Shown here one piece after another: positions 33,933 through 42,104 of a stretch of 64,000 nt of DNA; the stretch's first letter is position 1, and each line of letters starts with the position of its first letter. This DNA comes from Streptomyces tauricus. Lineage in GTDB: Bacteria; Actinomycetota; Actinomycetes; Streptomycetales; Streptomycetaceae. The translations under genes and the position numbers were made by a program. Under the pieces are notes generated by a model, which saw only the letters and a program-made list of their open reading frames with translations, did not search any database and was not told the origin of the DNA. The stretch lies in contig NZ_BMVY01000004.1 in the NCBI RefSeq assembly GCF_014650955.1, positions 1 to 64,000 on the forward strand. The letters are read 5' to 3'.

Positions 33933-34332
33933 CGGCTCGCGGTGCCGCGCTGAGGTGCTCGCCGATCTTCTTCACCAGCATGTTCATCTGGTACGCGACC
34001 ACTCCGACGTCCGCGCCCCGGTTGGTGAGCACGGCCAGATGGGCGCCGGGTCCCGCCGTGGTGAGGATCAGATAGCTGTTGGCCATCTCGATGAGCGCCT
34101 GCCGTACGGGGCCGCCGCGGAAGTCCATGCTGACGCCCTTGCTGAGGCTCATCAGACCGGACGCGGTCGCCGCCAGCCGCTCGGCGTCGTCCCGCAGGAA
34201 CCCCGTGGACCTGCTGACGACCAGTCCGTCCTCGGAGAGCACGACGGCTTGGTTCACCTCGGCGACCCGGTCCACCAGTCCGGTGAGCAGCTGGTCGAGC
34301 TGACTGTGCGTGGCAGGGATGGGGCGTGTCAT
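33907..34332 (-). CDS. conservon roadblock/LC7 protein CvnB
   Basis: A 141-residue roadblock-fold protein, starting MTRPIPATHSQLDQLLTGLV. The typical core is VNQAVVLSEDGLVVSRSTGF and LMSLSKGVSMDFRGGPVRQA, and it ends ADVGVVAYQMNMLVKKIGEH. Roadblock proteins are thought to act as GTPase-activating partners for the conservon GTPase. AAGGA 8 bases upstream favours the ATG at 34332 over one at 34347. The gap to the kinase gene is 11 bp. Confidence 0.9.
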   Translation of the reverse strand: MTRPIPATHSQLDQLLTGLVDRVAEVNQAVVLSEDGLVVSRSTGFLRDDAERLAATASGLMSLSKGVSMDFRGGPVRQALIEMANSYLILTTAGPGAHLAVLTNRGADVGVVAYQMNMLVKKIGEHLSAAPRAGVATDSGE

Positions 34333-34343
34333 TTCTCTGTCCT

Positions 34344-36911
34344 TCATGAGCGGTCAGCGGGCGGAGTCGAGGTGACGGAAGCGCCGTCGGGCGCGGCTTC
34401 TTCCCCTTGGTCGTACGACGGATCCGCGTCGTTGTCACGCGCCTGGAGTGTTCCGCGCTGGAATCCGGCGAGGGAGGAGGCCGCGCGTTCCGCGGTGAAG
34501 TCGTCCAGGGAGTTGTCGGCCTCGTCGGCAGTGCCGGTCACGGAGTCCTCACGCAACTCGGCGGCCAGACTGGTCTGTGGAACCCGGCGGGGCAGCGCCT
34601 TGAGGCCGTCGCGCGCCGTGCGGCCGCCCGGCTCGGCGCGGCCCGCACCGGTACGGCCCGTACCGGCATGGCCCGCACCGCCGTGGTCCGCGTCGGTATA
34701 GCTCGTATCGGCGCGGCCCGCGTCGGAACGGCCCGCCTCGGGGCGGGGTCTGACGGTGCCGGTCCGTGCCGCGGGTACCTCGGCGCTGCGCGCGTGGGCG
34801 ACGGGCTGCGCCTCCCGCGGGCGTTCGTGGGCGGGCCCGTCCGCCGCGGTGTCCCCGCCGTCCCCGGTGTCCCGCGCGGTCGTGCTCTTCGCGGCGGAGG
34901 CGACGGCGACGGCGGTCCGGGCCGGTTCCCCGGTCTGCCTCCGCGCCTCGTCGGCTCCCCGCGCGCCCCCGGCGGCGGACTCCGGGGACTCGCGCACCAC
35001 GATCTCGTACGGGATCAGCACGATCGCGGTCGTGCCCCCGTACGGCGAGGGGCGCAGCGTGACGGTGATGCCGTGCCGGTTGGCCAGCCGGGCGATCACG
35101 AACATGCCGAGCCGCAGGTCGTCGGCGAGGGCCACCACGTCGAACTGCGGAGGCACCGCCAACTGGGCGTTGAACGACGCGTAGTCGTCCTCGGACATGC
35201 CCAGACCGCGGTCCTCGATCTCCACCGCGAGACCCTTGGCCACCAGCCCGGCCCGCACCCCGACGGGGCTGGGCGCGGGCGAGTACGTGGTCGCGTTGTC
35301 GATCAGCTCGGCCAGCAGGTGGATGACGTCGGCCACCGCGGGCGGGGCGAGGAAGACCTCCTCGTCGGTCTGCACCTCCACGCGCTGGTACTCGGCGACC
35401 TCGCCGACCGCGCTGCGCAGGATGTCGATCAGGGCGACCGGCTCGGTCCAGCTGCGGCCGGGCCGCTCACCGCTGATGATGACCAGGTTCTCCTCGTAGC
35501 GGCGCAACTGGCTGGCCGTGGAGTCGAGTTCGTACAGTCCCTTGAGGATGTTCGGGTCCTGGTGCTCGCGTTCCAGCGCGTCGAGCTTGGTGAGCTGGAG
35601 GTTGACCAGGTTCTGGCTCTGCCGGGCGATGCCGAGGATGACCTTCTGGAAACCGCGCCGGGTGTCGGCGAGTTCCACCGCGGTGTTGACCGCCGTGCGC
35701 TGGGCGGTGTTGAACGCCTGCGCCACCTGGCCGAGTTCGTCCTGGCCGTAGTCCAGCTCGGGGGTCGCGGACTCCACGTCGACCGTCTCGCCGCGGTCGA
35801 GCCGCGCGACCACGTCGGGCAGCCGCTCCTCGGCGAGGCCCAGGGTCGCGATCCGCAGCCCGCGCAGCCGCCGGGACAGGGAGCGGGTGATGCGCCAGGA
35901 CATGAAGACGCACACCAGCAGGGCGACGAGTCCGGCGGCGCTCAGCGCGGCGGCCTTGATCAGCAGCGCCTCGGCCTGGTCGTCACTGCGTTCGAGCAGC
36001 GCCGCCGTCTCCTGCTGGATCAGGGTGGAGTACTGCAGCCTGAGCTTGTCGTACGCCGAGTCCCAGCGCTTCTCCGCGTCGGGGAGGTCGATCCGCCCGT
36101 CGCCGTCCTTGGCCCGCGCCGCCAGCACCTGCTCCTCGACGGTCTCCAGGGACTTCCAGTCCGAGCCCTGGAGGATCCGTTCGGTCTGTGTCTTGACCGA
36201 GCCGCGCAGCGACGGGACGAGCTGGTCCTCGACGAGGAAGCGCCGGGCGTTGACCAGTTGGGTGAAGTGGCTCCACGACTCGTCGTCGAGCCGGCCCGCC
36301 GGCCACACCAGGTGGAGCTGGGCGTCCTCCTGGGAGACCAGTTCCGCCGAGTGTTCGAGGGCGACGAGCGGGCCCGCCTGCGAGGTGAGTTCGCCGTCGT
36401 CGACCTGCGAGATCTCCTGGAACGCGTGGATCTGGTCGTCGATGATCGACGTGTACTGGTCCAGCGCCTGCTCGGGGGTGATGTCGGTGGGGTTGTCCAC
36501 CTGCCCCCGGTAGTACTCCAGGCTCCCCACCGACGCGATGACCGAGTACATCCGGTCGCGGATACGGGTGGGCGCCTCCCGGATCCGGTCGGACTGGCCG
36601 ACCAGCGTCGCGATGGCCTTGTCGGTACGCTCCCGCTGCGCGTCCAGGGCCGTACGGGAACCGTCGGGCGAGGCCAGCAGCACGGCCGACAGGCTGCGCT
36701 CCTTCTGCAGCGCCAGCGTCGCGTCGGTACCCATGGCCCCGGTCGACCGGCTGAGCCCGGTCTGGTCCCGCAGCCGCAGGCCCTCGGAGAACATCTGGAT
36801 CGTCGTCACACCCCACATGGCGGCGAGGGTGACGCTGGGAACCAGGGCCAGCAGGATCAGCGAGAGACGTATGGAGCCGAGACGGCGGCGGGCGCCTGTC
36901 CGTGGAGACAT
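34344..36911 (-). CDS. conservon sensor histidine kinase-like protein CvnA with nitrate-sensor (NIT) domain
   Basis: An 855-residue membrane sensor. The first helix (SIRLSLILLALVPSVTLAAM) is followed by an extracellular helical domain of the NIT type (about 40-310: MGTDATLALQKERSLSAVLL, LEYYRGQVDNP). A second helix (AAALSAAGLVALLVCVFMSW) leads to HAMP, a dimerisation region without an obvious H-box, and a GHKL ATPase (ELIDNATTYSPAPSPVGVRA, DRGLGMSEDDY, NRHGITVTLRPSPYGGTTAI). The last 200 residues are Ala/Arg/Gly/Thr-rich and disordered. It sits upstream of CvnB-D in one operon. Confidence 0.9.
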   Translation of the reverse strand: MSPRTGARRRLGSIRLSLILLALVPSVTLAAMWGVTTIQMFSEGLRLRDQTGLSRSTGAMGTDATLALQKERSLSAVLLASPDGSRTALDAQRERTDKAIATLVGQSDRIREAPTRIRDRMYSVIASVGSLEYYRGQVDNPTDITPEQALDQYTSIIDDQIHAFQEISQVDDGELTSQAGPLVALEHSAELVSQEDAQLHLVWPAGRLDDESWSHFTQLVNARRFLVEDQLVPSLRGSVKTQTERILQGSDWKSLETVEEQVLAARAKDGDGRIDLPDAEKRWDSAYDKLRLQYSTLIQQETAALLERSDDQAEALLIKAAALSAAGLVALLVCVFMSWRITRSLSRRLRGLRIATLGLAEERLPDVVARLDRGETVDVESATPELDYGQDELGQVAQAFNTAQRTAVNTAVELADTRRGFQKVILGIARQSQNLVNLQLTKLDALEREHQDPNILKGLYELDSTASQLRRYEENLVIISGERPGRSWTEPVALIDILRSAVGEVAEYQRVEVQTDEEVFLAPPAVADVIHLLAELIDNATTYSPAPSPVGVRAGLVAKGLAVEIEDRGLGMSEDDYASFNAQLAVPPQFDVVALADDLRLGMFVIARLANRHGITVTLRPSPYGGTTAIVLIPYEIVVRESPESAAGGARGADEARRQTGEPARTAVAVASAAKSTTARDTGDGGDTAADGPAHERPREAQPVAHARSAEVPAARTGTVRPRPEAGRSDAGRADTSYTDADHGGAGHAGTGRTGAGRAEPGGRTARDGLKALPRRVPQTSLAAELREDSVTGTADEADNSLDDFTAERAASSLAGFQRGTLQARDNDADPSYDQGEEAAPDGASVTSTPPADRS

Positions 36912-37103
36912 CGTCGTCCTAGAGCGATCAGCGGTGAGCAGAGGTCAGTCGCGGGGGAGTTCGGGCGGTCGCGGGGGTGTCGGATCGTCGGCAGGGCAGC
37001 GGACGGGCGCGCCTGATGAGCGCGTGTCCTGTACACACAGGGGGTCCGCAGGATGCTATCCGTACAAGTGACCGTACGCACCGTGAGTACCCCAAACCTT
37101 GTC

Positions 37104-37122
37104 ATCGCCGTTATAAGGCGAT
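37104..37122 (-). terminator. small hairpin downstream of the sugar-binding lipoprotein gene
   Basis: ATCGCC (37104-37109) and GGCGAT (37117-37122) pair over GTTATAA, 28 bp after the stop codon at 37150. The stem is short, so the call is weak. The rest of 36912-37149 shows no gene and should hold the conservon promoter. Confidence 0.35.
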
Positions 37123-37149
37123 CTCCGTTCGGGCAGCCCGTCGGGCGGT

Positions 37150-38166
37150 TCAGCGGGTCCCGTTGGCCGCGTACTTGGCCACCGAGGCGACGTTCTGCTT
37201 GGTGACGAACGCCGGTCCGGTGAGCACCGGTTCCTCACCGCCGCCGCTGACGTTGCCGTTGGTCTCGTAGAGCCAGAACGCGTCCACGGCGAGGTATCCC
37301 TGCAGATAGGGCTGCTGGTCCACGGCGAACTGCACGTCCCCGCTCTGCACGGACTTGACGATGTCGTTGTTCAGGTCGAAGGTCGCGATCCTGGCCTTGC
37401 TGCCGGCCTCCTTCACCGACTTAACGGCCGCGAGGGCGAACTGGGCGCCGTTCATCACGACCTCGTCGATGGTCGGGTCCTGGCGCAGCGCGGCGGCGAC
37501 GGACTCGATCAGGGCGTCCTCGTCGGTGCCGTCCACGTAGACCAGATCGGTACGGCCGCCGAAGGTCTTCTTCACACCGGCGCAGCGGGCCTCCACGGCC
37601 ACGTTGCCGCGCTCGTGGATGACGCACAGGGCGTGCTTGGCGCGCAGCGAGTCCAGCTTGTCGCCGACGGCCCGGCCCGCGACGCTCTCGTCCTGGCCGA
37701 AGTACTGCAGCAGACCGCCCGGCTTCCAGGCGTCGATACCGGAGTTGAGTCCGACCACCGGGATACCCGCCGCCCTGGCCGCGGCGACCGCGCCCTTCAT
37801 CGCCTCGGGCTTGGCGAGCGTCACCGCGATGCCGTCGACCTTGTCGGCGACCGCCTCGCGCACCAGTTTCGCCTGTCCGGCGGCGTCCGGGTCGCTCTGG
37901 TACGCCAGATCGATGCCGTCCTTGGCGGCGGCGGCCTCGGCGCCCTTGCGCACCCGCTCCCAGAACGCGTCGTCCGGGGCGCTGTGGGTGATCAGGGCGA
38001 CCTTGATGCCGGAGGCGCCCGCCTTGCCCGCCGTGGTGGCGTCCGAGTCCGCCCCGTCCGAACCGGTGCAGCCGGACGCGAGCAGGGAGACGGCGGCGCA
38101 GGCGGCGAGGGCAGCGGTGCCGCGCGCGGATCTGGTGAGCAGGGGGCGGGAGGGGGTGTGGGTCAT
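37150..38166 (-). CDS. orphan sugar-type ABC substrate-binding lipoprotein
   Basis: A 338-residue periplasmic-binding protein of the ribose/galactose class. The signal segment ends in the lipobox LLASGC (C at residue 33). IKVALITHSAPDDAFWERVR, VDGIAVTLAKPEAMKGAV, AAGIPVVGLNSGIDAW, DLVYVDGTDEDALIESVAAAL and the C-terminal AVDQQPYLQGYLAVDAFWLY define the fold. No permease or ATPase is nearby, so it must borrow one encoded elsewhere or act as a sensor. Its position upstream of the conservon kinase (same strand, 238 bp gap) makes a sensory link worth considering. Confidence 0.85.
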   Translation of the reverse strand: MTHTPSRPLLTRSARGTAALAACAAVSLLASGCTGSDGADSDATTAGKAGASGIKVALITHSAPDDAFWERVRKGAEAAAAKDGIDLAYQSDPDAAGQAKLVREAVADKVDGIAVTLAKPEAMKGAVAAARAAGIPVVGLNSGIDAWKPGGLLQYFGQDESVAGRAVGDKLDSLRAKHALCVIHERGNVAVEARCAGVKKTFGGRTDLVYVDGTDEDALIESVAAALRQDPTIDEVVMNGAQFALAAVKSVKEAGSKARIATFDLNNDIVKSVQSGDVQFAVDQQPYLQGYLAVDAFWLYETNGNVSGGGEEPVLTGPAFVTKQNVASVAKYAANGTR

Positions 38167-38469
38167 GGGGGAACAGCACCTCGCTGTGCGGCCGACAAGC
38201 GGATGGGGGCGTCAAGTCGCTGTGACGGGCGGCGGGACGAGGGTGCCGACTGTCCGACTTTTGCTGGCCGGAGCCAACCGTGTGTGGCGCCCGGTCGTCA
38301 AGTGAGCGTCCGCATGGCCGGAGTTGTGTGCTTTTGATTTGAGGTAGGGATGAGGCTGCCGAGCGCGTCCCCGAAGGGGCGCGGGGAACCGCGCGCTCAA
38401 CCCCGACCGGCCCGCAGACGTCGTGGAAGAGTCGGCGGGCCGGTTTGATACTCGCTCACGGCGGCGGCG
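38167..38469. other. 303-bp gene-free region with one dispersed element
   Basis: Between the binding-protein gene and the methyltransferase gene lies the promoter of the former and one copy of AGGGGCGCGGGGAACCGCGC (38375-38394). I see no open frame of coding quality. Confidence 0.6.
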
Positions 38470-39318
38470 TCACCCCTTGCGGGCGATCGCCCCGTACATC
38501 GCGATGTCCTCGTCCCGGACACCCTCCTCGCCGGTCCCGTCCGGGTGCCACTTGTGCACCTGGACGATGCCGGGCTCGACCAGGTCGAGGCCCTCGAAGA
38601 ACTCCTCCGCCTCGCCCATCGTGCGCAGCCGCATCGGCATACCGCGCGCCGCGTACTCACGGGCGACCCGCCCGACCTCCTGCGGCGCGAACTCGGCCGT
38701 GCCGATGGTCATCGCCAGATAGCTGCCCGAGGGCAGCGAGTCCAGCAGGCGGCGGACGATACCGACCGCGTCGTCCTCGTCGAGCACGAAGTGGACGATC
38801 GCGATGACGGTCAGCGCGACCGGCTTGTCCAGGTCCAGGGTCTCCAGGAACTCCGCGGAGCCGAGCACGGCCTCCGGGTGCTGGAAGTCGGCCTCGATGT
38901 ACGCCGTCCGGCCCTCGGGCGTGCTGGCGAGCAGCCCCTGGGACAGGGTGAGGACGATGGGGTCGTTGTCCACGTAGACCACCCGGGACTCGGGGGCCAC
39001 CGACTGGGCGATCTCGTGGAGGTTCGGGGAGGTGGGGATACCCGTCCCGATGTCCAGGAACTGGCGTATCCCCGCGTTCTCGGCGAGCCAGCGCACCGCG
39101 CGGTTCATCCAGTCGCGGTTGGCCCGCATGTGCACGGGCATGGCGGGCCACTCCCGCACCATGGCGTCACCCGCCTCCTTGTCGGCGGGGTAGTAGTCCT
39201 TGCCTCCGAGGATGTAGTCGTAGATGCGAGCCGAGTGCGCGCTCTCGGTGTCGATCCGGTCGGCAGGCCATCCGTCGTTGTCGGGCAACGCCGATCTCCC
39301 ATCATGTCGTCGGTTCAC
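38470..39318 (-). CDS. SAM-dependent methyltransferase-like protein (DUF574, SAV2177 family)
   Basis: A 282-residue Rossmann-type methyltransferase-like protein. The N-terminal block AHSARIYDYILGGKDYYPADKEAGD is the family signature. FLDIGTGIPTSPNLHEIA is the SAM-binding loop, followed by VVYVDNDPIVL and ALTVIAIVHFVLDEDD. Streptomyces genomes hold many copies, often next to XRE/DUF397 regulators as here (87 bp from DUF397). Function is unknown. GTG 39318 is used as the start. Confidence 0.85.
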   Translation of the reverse strand: MNRRHDGRSALPDNDGWPADRIDTESAHSARIYDYILGGKDYYPADKEAGDAMVREWPAMPVHMRANRDWMNRAVRWLAENAGIRQFLDIGTGIPTSPNLHEIAQSVAPESRVVYVDNDPIVLTLSQGLLASTPEGRTAYIEADFQHPEAVLGSAEFLETLDLDKPVALTVIAIVHFVLDEDDAVGIVRRLLDSLPSGSYLAMTIGTAEFAPQEVGRVAREYAARGMPMRLRTMGEAEEFFEGLDLVEPGIVQVHKWHPDGTGEEGVRDEDIAMYGAIARKG

Positions 39319-39405
39319 GGTGAACGCTCAAGCACCAGCAGGAGTTTCGAAACAGCGGTCAAGCTCTCGGAGCCGAGAGTCGGAGCAGAGAGCCAGAGCA
39401 GGGAG

Positions 39406-39642
39406 TCAGAGCAGGAAGTCGGCGCGGCCGGCCTTCACGCCCGCCAGGAAACTCGTCATCTCACGCGGGGTGAAGACCAGCGCGGGACCGTCGGGGTCGG
39501 TGGACTGGCGCAGCGCGACCCGGCCGTCGCCGAGCTTCTTCGCCTCGACACAGGCGCCGCCCGCGTCGTCGCTCCACGGCTTGTACCAGCCGCGGTTGCC
39601 GAGTTCGCGGGACGGGACGCCGTTGCGTATGTGGTGGTGCAC
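39406..39642 (-). CDS. DUF397 protein, small partner of the XRE regulator
   Basis: A 78-residue DUF397 protein. WYKPWSDDAGGACVEAKKLG, VALRQSTDPDGPALVFTPRE and MTSFLAGVKAGRADFLL are standard blocks. GTG at 39642 lies 1 bp after the stop codon of the XRE gene, so it is co-translated with it. Such pairs, like WhiJ and its DUF397 neighbour, act in developmental or antibiotic control, with the DUF397 protein thought to modify the regulator's DNA binding. Confidence 0.87.
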   Translation of the reverse strand: MHHHIRNGVPSRELGNRGWYKPWSDDAGGACVEAKKLGDGRVALRQSTDPDGPALVFTPREMTSFLAGVKAGRADFLL

Positions 39643-39643
39643 G

Positions 39644-40519
39644 TCAGAGCTCCTTGCGGATCGCACCGAGGAGGGCCTCGGTCTTTCTGGCGGGCGCCGA
39701 CTGGGCGCCCAGCCGGTCCAGGGCCTCGCGGTAGACCACGACGTCGTCGTCCTTGTCCAGGTACACAGCGCCCACCAGGCCGCTGAGATAGACGATGTCG
39801 GGCAGCTCGCGCGCCCGGAACCGGAAGAGGTGGAACGCGCCGGCCCGCATCGCCGGATGCGGACCGTTCGCGAACGGCATGATCTGCAACGTCACATGGG
39901 GCAGTGAGTTGACCTCGATCAGATGGTCGATCTGGGCACGCATCACCTCGGGACCGCCGACCGGCCACCGCAGCACCGTCTCGTCCATCACGATCCACAC
40001 ACGCGGCGGCGAGGGCTTGGAGAGCAGTTCCTGGCGCCGCATGCGCAGGGCCACGCGGCGGTCCGTCGCCTCCACCGAGGCGTGCGGGTTGCCGGCGCTC
40101 AGCAGGGCGCGCGCGTACTCCTCGGTCTGCAGCAGCCCGTGCACGAACTGCGCCTCGTAGGCGCGGATCTGCAGCGCCGCCTGCTCCAGGCTCAGATACG
40201 CGGAGAACCAGTCGGGCAGTACATCGCGGTACGTGTGCCACCAGCCGCGCTTGTTCGCCTCACGGACCGACTTGAGGAAGGTGTCGATCTCCTGCTGGTC
40301 GGTCACGCCGTAGATCTGGAGCAGCTTCTCCGCGTCGGGCAGCCTCAGCCGGGCCACCTTGGCGGCCTCCATGCGGCGGATGGTGGAGTGGCTGACCCCG
40401 AGCGCGGCACCCGCCTGCTCGAACGTCAGTCCGGCGCGGGTGCGCAGTTCCTCCAGCTGTCTGCCGAGGATCATGCGCAGGACGGAGGGCGCGCCACCCC
40501 AGTCGGTCTCAGCGGTCAC
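39644..40519 (-). CDS. XRE family regulator with DUF5753 (WhiJ-like)
   Basis: A 291-residue protein. The helix-turn-helix (LEELRTRAGLTFEQAGAALG, VSHSTIRRMEAAKVARLRLP) occupies residues 20-60. The DUF5753 domain fills the rest (WFSAYLSLEQAALQIRAYEA, VHGLLQTEEYARALL, VWIVMDETVLRWPVGG, VTLQIMPFANGPHPAMRAGA). GTG 40519 follows GGGGTAAGG. It is followed by DUF397 and faces, across a 308-bp AT-enriched gap, an anti-sigma-type ATPase gene, a grouping typical of Streptomyces abaA- or whiJ-like loci. Confidence 0.92.
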   Translation of the reverse strand: MTAETDWGGAPSVLRMILGRQLEELRTRAGLTFEQAGAALGVSHSTIRRMEAAKVARLRLPDAEKLLQIYGVTDQQEIDTFLKSVREANKRGWWHTYRDVLPDWFSAYLSLEQAALQIRAYEAQFVHGLLQTEEYARALLSAGNPHASVEATDRRVALRMRRQELLSKPSPPRVWIVMDETVLRWPVGGPEVMRAQIDHLIEVNSLPHVTLQIMPFANGPHPAMRAGAFHLFRFRARELPDIVYLSGLVGAVYLDKDDDVVVYREALDRLGAQSAPARKTEALLGAIRKEL

Positions 40520-40827
40520 GCCTTACCCCCTCACAGCGGGCTTCGAGGTCGCAGTCTGTCACGATCACCCGTTCGACAGAGGAAGCATGCACCGGTGGAA
40601 TTGCAATTTTCAACTTGCCGGTTGCGAGCTGATGTTGGCAGGTGTCACAGTAGGGCGTACCGTCACGGCCCGGTGAACGACCTGACGACGCGGCCCAGTT
40701 GGGGGAGAACGGCCGGCGCACCGTCACTGTCCGCAACGGGGTGTCCGCACCCCGTGGCACAGCCGATCCGTGGGGTACCGGCACCGGTCTGACCCCCGGT
40801 GCGAAGGCAGACGAAAGGCGAACGGCG
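40520..40827. promoter_or_regulatory. divergent promoter region between XRE and ATPase genes
   Basis: This 308-bp gap has no gene. It contains the palindrome AATTGCAATT (40599-40608) and the dyad CAAC-N6-GTTG (40611-40624) in an AT-rich pocket. These are plausible operators for the XRE regulator. The ATPase gene could start upstream (40699), but the codons there are repeat-like. Confidence 0.5.
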
Positions 40828-41466
40828 ATGGCTCCGCCCTCTCTCCCCAAGCCATTGGGCCGACTGCCCGCGGACGAACGCACCGACAGGACGTCCGACC
40901 GGAACCCCGGCACGCACTCCGACGGGAACTCCGACAGGACAGGCGTGTTCGGCCTGCCCCCGACCCCCGCCTCGGTAGGCCTCGCCCGCCGGAACGTGAC
41001 CGAACTGCTCCGCGCGTGGGGCACGGATGCCGAGGCATGTGACAACGCTGTCCTGGTGACCTCCGAGCTCGTCACCAACGCGCTCACCCACACGGCGAGC
41101 GAGCGGATCGTGTGCAGACTCCGCACCGACGGACAGCGGATCCATCTGGAGGTCGAGGACCAGAACCGCGGTCTGTCGATCCCCGCACAGCGCACCGCCC
41201 GCCTCGACGACCAGGGCGGACGCGGACTCATGCTGGTCGGCATGCTCAGCAGCGACTGGGGCACGCGGGACACCGCGCACGGCTCCGGACGCGTCGTCTG
41301 GGCCGTCCTGCCGGCGCGTCCGACGACGGTCCCCCCGCCGTCCCCCCTGCCGTCGGACCCACGGACACACGCGTCCTCCGGGCTCGTGTCCACCCCGCAC
41401 CTCACCCGGCCCGCCCCCCACTCGGCCGAAGGATCCCTGCCTCATGGAACTGCAGCACGCCCCTGA
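40828..41466 (+). CDS. ATP-binding protein, RsbW/SpoIIAB-like anti-sigma factor kinase
   Basis: A 212-residue protein whose central part is a GHKL ATPase. SVGLARRNVTELLRAWGTDA, VLVTSELVTNALTHTASERI (N-box) and GGRGLMLVGMLSSDWGTRD (G2 box) match stand-alone streptomycete anti-sigma kinases. VEVEDQNRG-like HLEVEDQNRGL is the G1 region. Tails on both sides are Pro/Thr/Ser-rich. ATG 40828 is preferred. It overlaps the next gene by 23 bp. The likely substrate is an anti-sigma antagonist, encoded elsewhere. Confidence 0.85.
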   Translation: MAPPSLPKPLGRLPADERTDRTSDRNPGTHSDGNSDRTGVFGLPPTPASVGLARRNVTELLRAWGTDAEACDNAVLVTSELVTNALTHTASERIVCRLRTDGQRIHLEVEDQNRGLSIPAQRTARLDDQGGRGLMLVGMLSSDWGTRDTAHGSGRVVWAVLPARPTTVPPPSPLPSDPRTHASSGLVSTPHLTRPAPHSAEGSLPHGTAARP

Positions 41467-41914
41467 ACCGTGGTCGCGTACGACCGTGACGTCCCCGTCC
41501 GAGCGCCCGATCCGCCTGGTCATACCCGCGCAGTTGCGCACCGGCCTGGGGTGTGACGTGGTGGGCACGTCCAGGGAGCACGGCGAACGCATCCTGGACT
41601 GTCTGCCCCGTATCGGCTGTGTCTTCGCCGACGACTCCGACGGCGGCTCCGCGGACGGCGGGCGCTGGTGGTGGGTCGTCCCCGCCGGCTCCCACATCGG
41701 CGTCAGCTGGCCGCCCTCCGTCACCTACACGGTCGGTGCCCACCGGGCCGACCCGTCGTGGACCCGCGCGCGCCGCGGACGCTTCTCCCCGAAACCCCGG
41801 CTGATCCACAGCCCCGCGGGCGACTCGCCCTACACCCCGCCGATCCCCCTGTACTTCCTCGCGTGCCGCCTGGCCGGCCGCGTCCCGAGCTGGTCCCTCG
41901 CCGCGGGGGCCTGA
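41444..41914 (+). CDS. hypothetical protein overlapping the ATPase gene
   Basis: A 156-residue protein of unknown function. It has a beta-rich middle (IRLVIPAQLRTGLGCDVVGT, GGRWWWVVPAGSHIGVSWPP) and ends in a Pro/Arg-rich stretch. The ATG overlaps the ATPase gene by 23 bp, suggesting coupling. Codon use is GC3-rich in this frame. I cannot place it in a family. Confidence 0.6.
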   Translation: MELQHAPEPWSRTTVTSPSERPIRLVIPAQLRTGLGCDVVGTSREHGERILDCLPRIGCVFADDSDGGSADGGRWWWVVPAGSHIGVSWPPSVTYTVGAHRADPSWTRARRGRFSPKPRLIHSPAGDSPYTPPIPLYFLACRLAGRVPSWSLAAGA

Positions 41915-41962
41915 ACCACGGACCCCGCTCTCCCCGGCGTGAACGGGCCCGCCCCCTCCGAC

Positions 41963-42004
41963 GTAGACGTAGATGTAGATGTATGCGTATGCGTATGCGT
42001 ACGC
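41963..42004. repeat. degenerate hexanucleotide tandem array (GTANNN)x7
   Basis: Seven adjoining hexamers, GTAGAC, GTAGAT twice, GTATGC three times and GTACGC, lie in the gap before the His-rich membrane protein. The pattern implies slippage followed by point changes. Read as plus-strand codons it gives a Tyr-Ala run that is not likely to be translated. Confidence 0.8.
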
Positions 42005-42104
42005 GACGAGGCGAGGCGAACGCCGTACGCGTCGCGCCGTGACGAGAAATGATGGGACGCGACGCTCGGCGAGACGACGGGCGCGGGGAGGACGGCGGGC
42101 GGGC

